Shown here in pieces: positions 1 through 10,919 of a DNA stretch of 64,000 bases. Both the position numbers and the translations under genes were made by a program. The notes beneath the pieces were generated by a model. The model saw nothing but the letters and a program-made list of their open reading frames with translations, had not been told where the DNA came from and searched no databases. Source of the DNA: Paraphoma chrysanthemicola (lineage: Eukaryota; Ascomycota; Dothideomycetes; Pleosporales; Phaeosphaeriaceae); contig JAGMWG010000019.1 of the NCBI GenBank assembly GCA_020744225.1, forward strand, positions 620,001 to 684,000. Reading direction: 5' to 3'. Each line of letters starts with the position of its first letter. The stretch's first letter is position 1.

Positions 1-2317
1 TTAGTGCGGTGCCTGACGATCGGTGGTAGAGGATTTCAGAATTCGTTGAGCGGGCAATATCAGCCTAGAAGGCCCTGACCACGTGGGCGAGCGGCATGGA
101 AACCTCGTGGCGCTGTGGAGTTCGCTATGCGCCGCTTCTACATGCAGACATTCTGGGGCTTGCTTCAAGGTGCTCGGCATTTACATAGCGCTGAACGTCG
201 AAGTTCAGCGAAGCCCGCTTCCCCAGAATCCTTCATGCTTTGGTGGGTTAAGTCTGTGCAGCGATGTGCTCAATGCCGGAGTCGATCATGAATGATCCAC
301 GATCTGTGGGCATCATCACGAGAGCAGCCCCGCATCTACGATCTCATGGCCCAAGGGTTTACTTCGGGGTAAATACCATGGCTGAGCATAGTGATAAGAG
401 ACGGCGATCTTGGTGTCGCCGATTTTGAGCGTTCGAATTTGACAACGTCGGACACAGCGTTGCGAAACAGCCTTCAGTCTTCAGCACAACAGCTGGAATA
501 CTATTGCCAGACAGATCACAATAGTCGTCGCTGAGGAACTCGCGCTCAAGCTATTGATCAGTAGAGTGCAAGCGCATTGAGATACCCGACATTGGCAACT
601 GTCCGCTATCGGCAGTGTTACCCATCAAATGTCCTCGGCCAAGGGCGCCCAAAGGTGCTGGACGCGACTACTCGCTATTTAGTTAGACAGAAATAGAGTT
701 TGCCGTAAAGCGGGAGTTCCCACTGCGTAACTGCAGGTGGGCGATCAAAGACCATCTTCAACGCAATGGAAAGGACCTGGAATGCGTCATGAGAAAAGTT
801 GGGTGCATATCGAACGCACTCTTCTCACGCTCGGGTTAATGACACAGACTCGGCCCGTCATGGAGGTAACTTGCGCCAGGCTTTGGCCTAGAAGGCCAAC
901 TCCCATGGCGGCGGAGGTTCTTTCTGCATTGGTCGGTCCGTGCGTGCCGAAGAAGCCTGTGGCGTCGATGAGCGATGTTCACTTGTCGTTCCCTCCCGCA
1001 CCTCCGTCCTTGCGCATGTCACTACTCGTTGACCACGCGTTGGTGGTTCCAATCCGTACATATCTCCGCCGCTTTCGGTAGCAAAGTGAGCCACGTTTTC
1101 TCTCGAAACCATTATTGCCCCAGCTCACAATTTCAACAACCGTCCGTGACTGCGATTGTTGCTACGAGACATTCATCTTAATCTGGCATTGGAAGATCTA
1201 CTCATCAATGATGATCACTGAACATCGCAATGTCTGGACGCAGTGATATGTCGGCCCCATCAGTAGCCGCGAACGCGTGACACACCAAGAAGCTTCAAAG
1301 AACGTGGCAAGCCTTCCATGCATATGCCCCAGATTTTAAGATCCCGAGCAGGACCGTGACAGCGAAGTGGCGTCCTTCGCAATCCAGAGCTGGAATCTAC
1401 CCGCAGAGGGCGCAAAGACACTTTGTAGGCAGTGGCTTTTGTCTGGCGGTGAGATTGTCGGGATCGAGTCCAATGTCGGCAATTGGCGTCGGTTGTGGTG
1501 GCATGTCACTGACACCTAACCGAACTTCTGGAAACTCAATATCAAAGCTCGCGGCAGCCACTTGGTCAGAAGCCACCGTCTCGGGTTCGTATACAACACC
1601 ACAAACTGCGGTCTTAGATAAGAAGCCGATTGATGACATTCTCCGCCATTTACCAGCGAAAAGCTTAGGTGGCTTACGTTAAGAGCTTGGGAGGGGCTCC
1701 ATACTTCTAGGGAGCTCGAGCTCTGTCTGCCCCATACGCCATTGCTATCAATCGCTGCTGGGACGAACTATCCACGACAGTATTAGCCTTACCTGTCCTC
1801 TCACCCCTTTTCCCAGTGTTGTACCGGCAAACTGCTCTGAACACCGGTTACATATCAAGCAAATCACTCATCCGAACTCCTTCTGACTCAACTAGCAAGC
1901 CATCGTGATCTTGTTGACCATACTTCTAGTATTGTAACCGAAGTCATGGCCATAGGACGTCCAATGCACACTTTTCGATAGCCTCTCGGCTACCTTTTCC
2001 CGCATCATTCTCCAGTGATGTGCCGTACGCGCACTACTCATTCGAGCGAGCAGCTGCCTTCCAAGCTTGGCCCACAATAGTTCCAGGCTATGCTGAAGAC
2101 TTGGCCTGTAAGTCGTCGAGCCTCATTCATGTTCACAAGCTTCCACATTATACTTCTATTATCTCTCTCAGCCTTCGAGACATGTGGTGAGAGTACTGGA
2201 GTTGAGCTGGTTTTCGAAAGATCTCGATCAAAATCACAACATATTTAAATCGGCCTTCGGAGTACCTGTGAGGTAAATTTCCTATTATTACTCATTCAAT
2301 CATAGATCGTTCCAACC
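1..2317. other. Gene-empty left edge
   Basis: No reading frame here resembles a known family. The best candidate is an 80-codon ATG frame on the minus strand (1397-1639). A longer frame (1356-1682) overlaps it on the plus strand, so openness alone says little. A CACGTGGG motif lies at 80-87. The last few hundred bases are probably 3' flank of the DUF3176 gene, which ends at 2318. Confidence 0.5.
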
Positions 2318-4318
2318 TCAAGTTCTCACAAAGTCCAAGCCCCCTTGCCCAGTCCTCTCCAATCTTCCCCTCATACTCTTCGCCTGATCTCCAATCTCAC
2401 TCCACCTCCCCACTCTCAACGTCTCTTGCTCCCACCCACCCAACCTCGTGAACAATACCGCCAGCACAGAATTTCTCCACAATCCGTCCTTCTCACCCCG
2501 ACTTAACACTATGCTCGCGCCTAACAACACAACGCCCATGAGCACCACCACGCCCGGAAGGATCAGCCAAGGCCAAGATACGTGGATGTACGTCTCCTCG
2601 CGAAATGCCGTCCCGTATACTATGGTCCCATTCCTCCCATCGCGGATCTTATTCGTCATAGATGTCGCCATGTTCGCAAAGGTCTGCGGCAGATCTGCTT
2701 GCAGATACAGCGCCCTCGCCGTAGCTTCCTGGTTTGATGTGTTCAAAAATGTACCTGCAAGCCAGCCCGCAAGCGTAGTATGGTCATTCGCATTGATAGT
2801 AAATGTGCGATTCGGGCCATCAAAGTCTGGTGCTGCGACTTCGAACGGAAACATCCTCCTGCCATAGCCGTCGTGAACTTTATTTGGCGTGGTTAGGGGC
2901 CAGGAGTGGACGTCTGGCGTGGATATTGACCCGTTGGATACGTTGACGCTGGAGTAGCGCTTTGCACACCACGAGAGACGGCATTCAAAGGCTTCGGGCT
3001 GCTCGTATGTGCCGAAGGTGCTGGTGTCGGATATGCTGTTACTGATGCGGATTATGCCAGTGTCGACAAGCCAGTCAGTCCTGTTCCTAGAGTCACCTGT
3101 GTCGCCTGCTCGTGCAATTGATTTGAGGGTTGTCACGCGTCTGTCACCGGAACTGGTCCAACGCGAACTTGATAGATTGAAACGAGAAGGAAAAGTGTAG
3201 TTGCAGGACTGGCCGCCGCCATAGCCGCCACGTGAGCATGTGGCGTTTACTTTCTCGGTGACGTTTGTGCAGGAACTACAGATCCCGATGGTGTAAAAGG
3301 TTGGCCATGTACAATTAGCCGTCATACATGTGAAGCTCACCGGTGAGTCGAGGGTGTAAAGTCCATTCATGACCGCGCCTTGCATCGCCCAGTCGACATT
3401 TTTTTGGCTAGATTGTGTCGATGCGCCTATGACGCCGGTGTCGTAAATCTGCGCAGTCGATATTGACGCCCGAGGGCCTGTCGTCATCGGTACAGAGCGC
3501 AGCGGGAAAGATAAAATTTGCTGTGCAAAGGGATCCAACGCCAGAGCCAGAATCGTCAAGATGGATGCCCAAAATGCCCATCCCGCTCCGCCGCTTCGGT
3601 GGCCAAACGCTTCCTTGATGTTTAGGCGCGTGATCAATTCTAGAGCACCTAGCGGACCACGACTCGCATCGTCAAAAACCTGAATGTCGTGCAGCGACCG
3701 GGTCGAATTGCGGAGATAGAGCCATTTGATCTGCGATATACACGCTGCTACGGCAAGCATCAGACTTGCCTTCGAAACGGTGGCAAGGGTGGAAATGAGT
3801 GCGTTTGGCGCAATGGCGGAATGCCACGAGGATAGTGCTTTATCTTGGATGATGAGGAGTGTGACAACAATGGCAATGAAACACGTCAAACTGAGAAAAA
3901 CGCTTCCTAGCTCCCACCACCACCAGTCGCTCAAGCGGTTAACGAACGCCGATGAATGCCTTGCCTTGTGTGGAGGACTTTGAGTCTCGGCTTTTGACTT
4001 TAAAGAGTTCGAACTCAGACTGAAATGTGATGGAGTAGGCTGTTGTTGAACGTCGTCTGCTACATCTTTGCCCTGGTGATGGTCATAGAGGGCCTGATGG
4101 TCTCGTAGCATCACATCTCTATGTGAACCTGAGGATGGCCGCGAAACAGGAGACGCGGGCGGATAGCTGAGCCCATCCGGTTCGTGAGGCTGCAACCAGG
4201 GATCAAGATGAGATCTGTCGTGCTCGTCGTCGCGGAAGGTTGCATGGTGCGTGTACGGGTAGGGATGCTCTTCGCCGCTGTTAGGCACGTGTTCGTACCT
4301 CGTTGGGTTGGATGACAT
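2318..4318 (-). CDS. DUF3176 family membrane protein
   Basis: A single exon encodes 666 residues. The N-terminal 130 residues are polar, rich in His, Pro and Ser, and look disordered. A tryptophan run (residues 132-135) leads into a first membrane segment at about 136-157. Two more follow at about 173-201 and 245-268, then a long probably extracytoplasmic region with many Asn-X-Ser/Thr sites and paired cysteines, and a last membrane segment at about 583-606. The tryptophan run followed by two close helices and the Cys-rich ectodomain is the pattern of DUF3176, a Pezizomycotina family of unknown function. The start is the first ATG of the frame. What the protein does is not known and nothing around it suggests a role. 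Confidence 0.88.
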   Translation of the reverse strand: MSSNPTRYEHVPNSGEEHPYPYTHHATFRDDEHDRSHLDPWLQPHEPDGLSYPPASPVSRPSSGSHRDVMLRDHQALYDHHQGKDVADDVQQQPTPSHFSLSSNSLKSKAETQSPPHKARHSSAFVNRLSDWWWWELGSVFLSLTCFIAIVVTLLIIQDKALSSWHSAIAPNALISTLATVSKASLMLAVAACISQIKWLYLRNSTRSLHDIQVFDDASRGPLGALELITRLNIKEAFGHRSGGAGWAFWASILTILALALDPFAQQILSFPLRSVPMTTGPRASISTAQIYDTGVIGASTQSSQKNVDWAMQGAVMNGLYTLDSPVSFTCMTANCTWPTFYTIGICSSCTNVTEKVNATCSRGGYGGGQSCNYTFPSRFNLSSSRWTSSGDRRVTTLKSIARAGDTGDSRNRTDWLVDTGIIRISNSISDTSTFGTYEQPEAFECRLSWCAKRYSSVNVSNGSISTPDVHSWPLTTPNKVHDGYGRRMFPFEVAAPDFDGPNRTFTINANDHTTLAGWLAGTFLNTSNQEATARALYLQADLPQTFANMATSMTNKIRDGRNGTIVYGTAFREETYIHVSWPWLILPGVVVLMGVVLLGASIVLSRGEKDGLWRNSVLAVLFTRLGGWEQETLRVGRWSEIGDQAKSMRGRLERTGQGGLDFVRT

Positions 4319-5714
4319 TTTGTCCCAGGCGGCTGAATCCTTCGCAAACCCACCAAGCTCAATGGTGGGTGCGAGGCTGAAATATGTCCAGAGTTCGGCG
4401 TGTGGGGATGGGGAAAACTTGGGACTCTTTTGGCCCCCAACGCAATTTAGGCCGCCAGACCGCTGGCTGGACGCCTATGACGCACAGCCCCTTCAGCTGG
4501 GATTCGGAAATTGCACCGAAGCTCCATTCCAAGGCTTGGGATTGATGTTGTACATGCACCATTGCGGCTAAGCTCACAGTGTAGGAACCTCCGTTCCAGA
4601 TATGAAACATTCAATTTTGAGCGGCACCCTCCGACGTCCCGTTGCCCATGCAATGGAGGTACGACTGGGCGTGCTTGTCAGTCAAGCGAATGGACTGAGA
4701 GGAGAATCAGTTACAATGCTTTAATTCAGTCTCTACCGTGCTGTCTCCGACTCTCTGCCAGTCAGTTCTACACCCGCTCCTTGATCGATACTTTGATGAC
4801 CCTACTGTTAGTATATAGTGTGTAAAAACCAGCTTGCCATGCATGTGATTGTCGGTGTACAAATACTACATGATGGCCTCGTATCAAGCAAATGCATTTT
4901 CTGCAGCAGATTTCGAAGATGCTGTGCTATTGTTGGGAGGCACCATCAAGTACACCTGGAGCAGTCCACATTCACAGAATATGGGGCCAGACCCTCGATA
5001 CCGCAGGCTGAATAGATGCATGCGACCATGTTGCGGAAGAGGTTTTGAAGTCGGTTGCGCCGATATCTGACACTACATATTGTACGCATGGCGACGATTG
5101 ACTTCAAGTAATGTGTCAAACGGGCGGCGAGCTAATACGTGATCATTGCGATTTGAGCAGGCCTGCATGTTAGCCACGTAGCAGTCATCACCGCAAGAAG
5201 AGATCTAAGTCTGTTAACTTTTGTACATGTTCTGTGCAGACGACATCCGTGGAACGGAAGAGACTCGCTGGTCCTATGGACTATTAGCAGCCCGTATCCT
5301 CCGCTTCAAAAGACTGAGTCGAAAACGCCAGCAAAGCTAGGCCAACCGGAAGAACCTAGGGAACACGTGTAAGATGTGATCTGGACCCTCGGAGGTTGAT
5401 GGGCATACCAACAGGTTTCCAGGATCCAACGAACAGCCGGGAGCACAGGCTCTTAGTCGTAGTAACCATCCTCCAGTCCCTGCACCAATTTGTGCTGCCA
5501 GTGCCATCGCAAACCAATCGTCGCAAAACAGTCCAGTCGAATTGCCGATATGCCTCAAGCCAGTCGAAGGACATCCGAGTCGAGAGATATCCAAATCGAT
5601 AGTGTCCTGTTGGGCAGTCAAGGTGATGGAGTCTGAGGCAGAGGACGCTTACCCCAGACTCCATCACGTCTCTTCATTATCTTAACGTACCTCTCGAGAG
5701 TCAGGCCAAGGACC
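4319..5714. other. Intergenic, upstream of DUF3176 gene
   Basis: This stretch lies between the start of the DUF3176 gene and the stop of the RBM39-like gene, both on the minus strand, so it should hold the DUF3176 promoter and the RBM39-like 3' end. Several short overlapping frames are open on both strands, and none looks like a protein family. Confidence 0.5.
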
Positions 5715-7605
5715 TTAGAACCGACTTGCAGCGGCACCCCAGAGAGAGTTGTAGATCTTATCCACAACATAGGAAGCGCGAATGGTGCGGTGATTGAAGC
5801 CACGACCATTGAGACCTTGAAGAGCCTTCTCTCCACCAGAGACTGAATCGAACTTGACGTAGATGTCACCCTCTGTGTTAGGATCGACAGCCACGTGAAC
5901 AACCTTTCCATACTTCTTGTCGCACTCGTCCTTCACCTCGCGCTCGAGATCAGTGGCCCAGTTGTGACCAAAGTTCTTCAGCTCCCTGTATGAAGTCAGC
6001 GATTGATCTCTCGGTGAATAAATGGGACTATCGTACTCGTCAGCATCAAAGGCGTTCTCAATCTTAATACACTTAGACGCCATAGGCTTGTCGACAACAG
6101 GGGCACGAGGTTTGCTGATGACTGGCTCGGCGCCCTGGGCAGGCTGAGCATCATCGCGACGAGCTAGCGCATTCATCAACTTGCTACGATCGTAGGTCTT
6201 GAAGTTCACTCCCGCAACGTCCGTGTCGTCCAAAGCTGATGCGCCGCTAACACCACGGTCGTCCTTGCTGTGGGTGCGGTCAAAGACGCCACCACTGCCT
6301 CCAGCGTATGCGCCACGTCCGCCAGCACCGCTGAACGCCGAGCCCTGGTAGCTCTGGGCCTGCTGATTGAACGTGCGCAGGAGGCTGGCGGTAGACTCTG
6401 GGGTGAATTTGTCATTGCCGAGACCGACGCGAATCTGACGACCGGCGAGCTCGAATCCGTTCATCTCTGCAAGTGCGTTCTTAGCGTGCGAAGGATCAAC
6501 GAACCTATGTCAATGTTAGTGTAAGATCTGCCTTCACAAGTGAGTGACATACTGGACAAACCCATAACCCTTGGAACGACCAGGATTTGCCTCGTCGCGC
6601 TGAAGAATGACCTGCTCGAGTTCACCATAAGGCTCGAAAATCAGCTGAAGGTCGGCCTCGGTAACGCTGAAGTGGATGTTGCCAACGTAAAGACGATGGA
6701 AGGGTGCGCCGTTGGCACCAGGAGCAGCACCACCTTCAGAGGGGCGAGCAGCGCGGTTCTTCTCGGCTTCGGTAAGCTGCGCGATGATTGGGACACCCTT
6801 GAGCTTCTGACCAGTCAGCTCGAGAGCTTTGGGAACAGACTCCTCTTCCTTGAACTCAACGTAGCCGACGCTGAGCGATAATTAGCATGTGCTGTTAGCA
6901 GATGTAGAGAGAAGCTTACCCTTTGGATCGACCGGTGACACGATCCTTGACGATCTGGGCCTCAACGACTTGACCGACGGCCTCGAAGAAGGCGCGCAAA
7001 TGGCGGGTTTCGGCGCGCTGAGAGATTTGCTGCACAAATATGGTGCGCTTGTCACGGTCGTCCTCGGTAACCTCAGGCTCGGGAGACTTCTCGCGCTGGC
7101 TTACACGCCGGTCGCCGCCACCGCGACGGTCTCGGGACCTATCGCGGCCGCGCTCACGGTACCTGTCTTCACGGTCACGGCGAGGGGAACGAGAGCGGGC
7201 ACGGCCACCGCCGCTGTAGTAATCACCTCCATCTCCACGATCGCCTCGATCCCCACGGCCTCCACGACCTCGGCGGTCTCCACGGTCGCTGCGATAGCGG
7301 TCACGCGAGCTGCTGCGCCGGTTCCTATCACGATCGCCTTCATCTGTGTCAGCTCTGCTCGATCGAGGACGGCTTCCATCTCTCCGCCGATGGTCCCTGT
7401 CTCGACTCCGGCGACGGTCTCCATTGGACTCACGATTGCGGCTCCTATCACGGCGGTCTGAACGTCGGTCGCGGTCGCGGGGGCGATCGTCACGGCGGCT
7501 GTCGGTGTCGCGCGCCTCACTGCTGGCGTGGCGGGAGCTGGCTTTAGTTTCGACCTCGCGCTGGGCCTCTTCCAGCAACATATCGATATCTTCGGCGGAC
7601 GCCAT
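5715..7605 (-). CDS. rsd1: RBM39/Rsd1-like RS-domain splicing factor
   Basis: Four exons (7605-6920, 6870-6553, 6504-6037, 5985-5715) encode 580 residues. The first 180 residues are dominated by Arg-Ser, Arg-Asp and Arg-Gly stretches, the RS-like domain that recruits splicing partners. RRM1 starts near residue 187 (RTIFVQQIS). RRM2 starts at RLYVGNIHF and includes GYGFVQF across an intron. The C-terminal RRM carries the R-X-F signature (GRGF) of a U2AF-homology motif and ends at SLWGAAASRF. This order (RS, RRM, RRM, UHM) is that of human RBM39 and fission yeast Rsd1, which help select 3' splice sites in the nucleus. The third intron (6036-5986) is 51 bases and open in frame, so retention would insert 17 residues just before the UHM. 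The splice choice rests on a GTACGA donor, a GCTGAC branch site and better agreement with the family. Confidence 0.93.
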
Positions 7606-7949
7606 GGCGATTTGAGTCCTAGGAATCGTTGAGTTGTATCGGTTGAATTGTGTGTGCAGTCACGGTGAAGTGCGAAGCAGTTGCGCGGAGCTGTGTGGCT
7701 CGAATACTGGATTCAATTGCTGTACTGCAGACCGGGTAGACAGCTGCGCTGCAGTGACTTCTGTAGCGATGACCTGACCGTCTTGCCCCTAGATCGCGCT
7801 CGACTAAAATCTGCTTGGTAGAACTGTGCTGTCGCGGGCGATTGCAGTGGTTGAGGTGGGGTGAAGGCGAGGGAGGCAGGCTTGCGACAAGTCTTGAAAA
7901 GGTGCAGGAGCTAGTTGTGCCAAGGTATGACTAAGCAAGGCTGCAGCAA

Positions 7950-7957
7950 CACGTGGG
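7950..7957. promoter_or_regulatory. CACGTGGG E-box-like motif, copy 1
   Basis: CACGTG is the palindromic core bound by basic helix-loop-helix proteins. This copy is about 345 bases upstream of the RBM39-like ATG. Function is inferred only from the motif and its repetition. Confidence 0.3.
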
Positions 7958-8030
7958 CCCAGATCTAGGGTGTGCGTTTGCCGGGCTTTACCCGGGCTTC
8001 ACGGGAGAGGCAATTGCACATGGACGGTGG

Positions 8031-8038
8031 CACGTGGG
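8031..8038. promoter_or_regulatory. CACGTGGG E-box-like motif, copy 2
   Basis: Identical eight-base match to the copy at 7950, 81 bases away in the same orientation. It could serve the RBM39-like promoter or be chance in GC-rich sequence. Confidence 0.3.
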
Positions 8039-8200
8039 TGGATGTAAGGGTCTATTAGTATTATGTATGTAAAACAATGCTGGTATCGTGATGGTGACAT
8101 GGGCTGAAATACGTTTCTACCAGTTGCGCCGTATCAACAACAGCCGTGCATGTCAATGCTGGGGACTTGTACAACGTGGTACTCTTGCGGGCGTGTGAGC

Positions 8201-9492
8201 TCAAGTGCTCTTGACAATCTTTGGCGGGCTCATCTCGAGCTCTGTGCCAAACACCCAGTCCCAGAAGCGGCTGGTGACACCAAAGCCGTTCTGGTAGTCC
8301 GCGAAATGGTGCTTGAGATGATACTTCTTGAGTTCCTGGTAGTACGCAGGTAGTCTGTGATCGTTAGCTTCATGAAGCGATATTGAGTCTCGGTTACACG
8401 TACTTTTGATGGTGCAGGAAGTAATGCGTCATATCGTAGCAAGTATATCCGAATATGCCGCCGCAATATGCAGCCGTTGCTGCATACCAGTTCCAGAAGA
8501 TTACTGTATGCGCAAACTTCCAGAACGGGGCTGCAAGAACGATGAACAGCGTAGGTGGCATCACCAACCTATACTTGTCCATGGGAAGGTAATGGTGAAT
8601 GCCGTGAAGTAGGAAATGCAGGGTGATGCCAACTCTGTTGTTTGGAAGATGCCTAATGCGTGTCAGTAATTTATCACCATTGTAGGTACGAGCTGACATA
8701 CTCATCCAAATGGAAGAGACAACGATGAAGGACGTATTCGATGATGGTCCAGAACCCCAGTCCAAAAACCCAATATCCGGCGGTCGCTTGGACGTTCAAG
8801 CCGCGCATAGCTATGCTGGTGCCGATAGTAACACAAGGCCACCATATCGTAGGCACAACCCACCAAGGAGTCTTGCTGAGTGGCTCGAGGAAATTACCGA
8901 ACAAAGGCGCGGAGTCGCCGCCCTTGTAGTGTCGCGGCCGATGCACTTGCTCCAGGTAGAAGTCTTTGTCGAAGCCGCCATTCCACACCTGCATCAATAG
9001 GGGCTTGCTGAGGTCCAAAAACTTATGCTCCTTATAGTCGCGGTCTGGGTCTGTCTCGCGTGACAGATCTTCGGCCGACGACATACCTGTCGCGACGTAT
9101 AGCGGCTTGCCGTCTTGTGTCATGCTCTTGAGTTCTGCCTTGCCAGCGTCCGAGGATGGAAGAGGGACAATCTCTGCGGGGTGTGCACTCTTTGTCGCGC
9201 CATTGATGACAGGTTCGGTGGTCATGAATCCGACAAGACTCTCGTCGAGGATCTCGTATGCGGAATCAGAGTGCGCATGCGACACCTCGTCCTTCAATAT
9301 GGCCTCCACATCCTTGCCGCCGTACTCGAGAATGAGCTCGCCGCCGCCGGGGTGCCCATCCAAGAAGTCCGTGACGTCGTAGACCTTCGTACCAACTGTG
9401 ACATAGCAAGACTTCTCGTTATTGTGCGACCGTACTTCAGCGACCGGAATCGTCGGGAGGGTGCGGCCTGGCATTGTAGTGGTCGTGGACAT
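8201..9492 (-). CDS. scs7: Sphingolipid fatty acid 2-hydroxylase (cytochrome b5 fusion)
   Basis: Three exons (9492-8702, 8652-8404, 8354-8201) encode 397 residues, close to the 384 of yeast Scs7. The N-terminal third is a cytochrome b5 domain with the heme-ligand motif HPGG at residues 47-50. The C-terminal half is an ER membrane fatty acid hydroxylase with the expected di-iron histidine clusters: H-X4-H (HRCLFH) before the first intron, then HGIHH, HYFLHH and HLKHH. The enzyme adds the 2-hydroxyl to very long acyl chains of ceramide, with electrons passing through the fused b5 domain. I chose the ATG at 9492 because it sits just before the b5 domain. The same frame stays open upstream to 9657, but that part is low-complexity Arg/Ser/His sequence. 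Both introns (49 and 49 bases) keep the frame exactly. Confidence 0.95.
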
Positions 9493-10286
9493 ATGCCCTT
9501 TGAGTACCAGGATAGAGTGTAGGCGGTGGCCTCGTTTGCGATATCGTTCAGGCCGTGTATATGGAGAATTTCGGGCTGCTCGTGGCGTATGCTGATAGTC
9601 GCGGGGGGCGGCGGAGGAAGCTGCGGAACAACAATTGCGACGATCGCGAAGATGCAAGGATGAAGAAACAGCTTCGACGGGCGGAGGAACCGGAGGTAGG
9701 AAAGAGTGTACCGGGAAAGAAGCTGCAGGAAAATGTAGGGAGGGAAAGCGAGCTTGTAGCGGAAAATGTAAGATTCGACAATTGTCAGGAGACGGCGACG
9801 CTAAATTGTCGCCTCGCGGATCTCACCAGTCAATCGCGTGGTCACAGGTGGCGAGACAGACATGGATCTCTTTCTTTCCGACTCTCCGAGACCCTGACCG
9901 CCGACATGGAAATTACCAACGACAACATTTCTGCTCGGCCGACCGACTGCAACCAAACGATGAGCACGCGTCATCGCTACTTTTTGTTTGGTCTCTTCCA
10001 TTGTTGCGTCGTAAACGACATGGAGTTTTCCATCAGCTAGAACATTACCTGTACTGCATTTTTTTGCATTTCACTGTTTTCCCCAAGCATCGTTTTCGCA
10101 AGTATGCATAATCTCATGCGTCAGGCTCTATTGACAACTCACCCCACTATTCCTGGTTTAGTTTTCTTGGTTGCTGCATAATTCAAATTCGTCTCCATAG
10201 TCTCTCCAAGCCAGCCGGCCCAAGTACAAACTACACAGCTCAGGCAGCTCTGCTACTTACCACACCTGTAATGCCTGACATATCGA
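9493..10286. other. Intergenic, promoter of hydroxylase gene
   Basis: Upstream region of the hydroxylase and downstream flank of the small membrane protein gene. Two plus-strand frames of about 160 codons overlap here in different phases. Both are Arg/Lys-rich without domain features and I treat them as chance. A T-rich run lies near 10060-10080. Confidence 0.5.
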
Positions 10287-10919
10287 TTAGTGACGACATG
10301 TCCGACAGGTATAGAGCAAGAAGAGCACAATCAAGGCACCTCCTATACCAAAGACCACGCCCATGATCACACCTCGCTTCCTGTCGTTGGCATTGGGGCC
10401 ATTCACTGCCTGTATTGCCGCTTCATTAGCAAGAGTCTTGTTGTGATTGAAGGGCATGGTGCAATTCGACGAGTGGCCAGTCATGTTAGTAGGCATCGTC
10501 AAGTTCAGCTTCGGCACCACATTGACCTCGGGCGAGTTTGAGTTATGTACGTGCTGCTTATGACGACGCATCATCGTGGTGTTCTTAGTGGGCATATCCA
10601 AGTGCGGTAATGTGACCCTGACCGTTGACGCAGAGCTGAATTCAGAGCTGACTCGATCGGTCGTCGTCGCCCCAGCAAGCACGTGCCTAGAGGGCAAGAA
10701 GACAAGACCGAATACACCAAGTGCGACGAGGAAGACCGCTGCGACGACCATCGGGATGAAGACTGCGGGTCTTCGCGTGAATGTGTGTAGGCGAGACTCT
10801 TTCTGCGGTGCAGGGACAGTTACCTGCGACTTACCCAGCTCGGCGTCGTCATACTTTTCCTGTTCAATTGACTTGCCTGCCTTCAATCCGTGCATTTTGC
10901 GACTGGAGGAATGGCTCAT
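10287..10919 (-). CDS. Small two-pass membrane protein, N-glycosylated loop
   Basis: A single exon of 210 residues. I do not recognise the family. Residues 1-50 are polar and charged, likely cytosolic. A first hydrophobic helix spans about 53-75 and a second about 183-203, ending in a short Cys/Arg tail (TCRTCRH). The loop between them carries five Asn-X-Ser/Thr sites (near residues 113, 139, 145, 152 and 160) packed into about 50 residues, with clustered His and Met. This suggests a luminal or outside-facing loop between two membrane anchors, with both ends in the cytosol. The gene is divergent from the thaumatin-like gene, with 881 bases between the two start codons, so they may share a promoter region. 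No function can be named. Confidence 0.72.
   Translation of the reverse strand: MSHSSSRKMHGLKAGKSIEQEKYDDAELGKSQVTVPAPQKESRLHTFTRRPAVFIPMVVAAVFLVALGVFGLVFLPSRHVLAGATTTDRVSSEFSSASTVRVTLPHLDMPTKNTTMMRRHKQHVHNSNSPEVNVVPKLNLTMPTNMTGHSSNCTMPFNHNKTLANEAAIQAVNGPNANDRKRGVIMGVVFGIGGALIVLFLLYTCRTCRH

Larger units (their letters stand above)
7606..8200. other. Intergenic, promoter side of RBM39-like gene
   Basis: No gene is visible. It holds the upstream region of the splicing factor and the 3' flank of the fatty acid hydroxylase, both on the minus strand. Two identical CACGTGGG octamers lie 81 bases apart, with GC-rich sequence between them. Confidence 0.55.

Noticed and set aside
9493..9657. N-terminal extension of the fatty acid hydroxylase
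   Set aside because: The frame is open, but the added part is Arg/Ser/His low-complexity sequence, while the ATG at 9492 directly precedes the cytochrome b5 domain.
9555..10111. Two overlapping plus-strand frames of about 160 codons
   Set aside because: They lie antisense to the hydroxylase leader, overlap each other in different phases and are Arg/Lys-rich with no recognisable domain.
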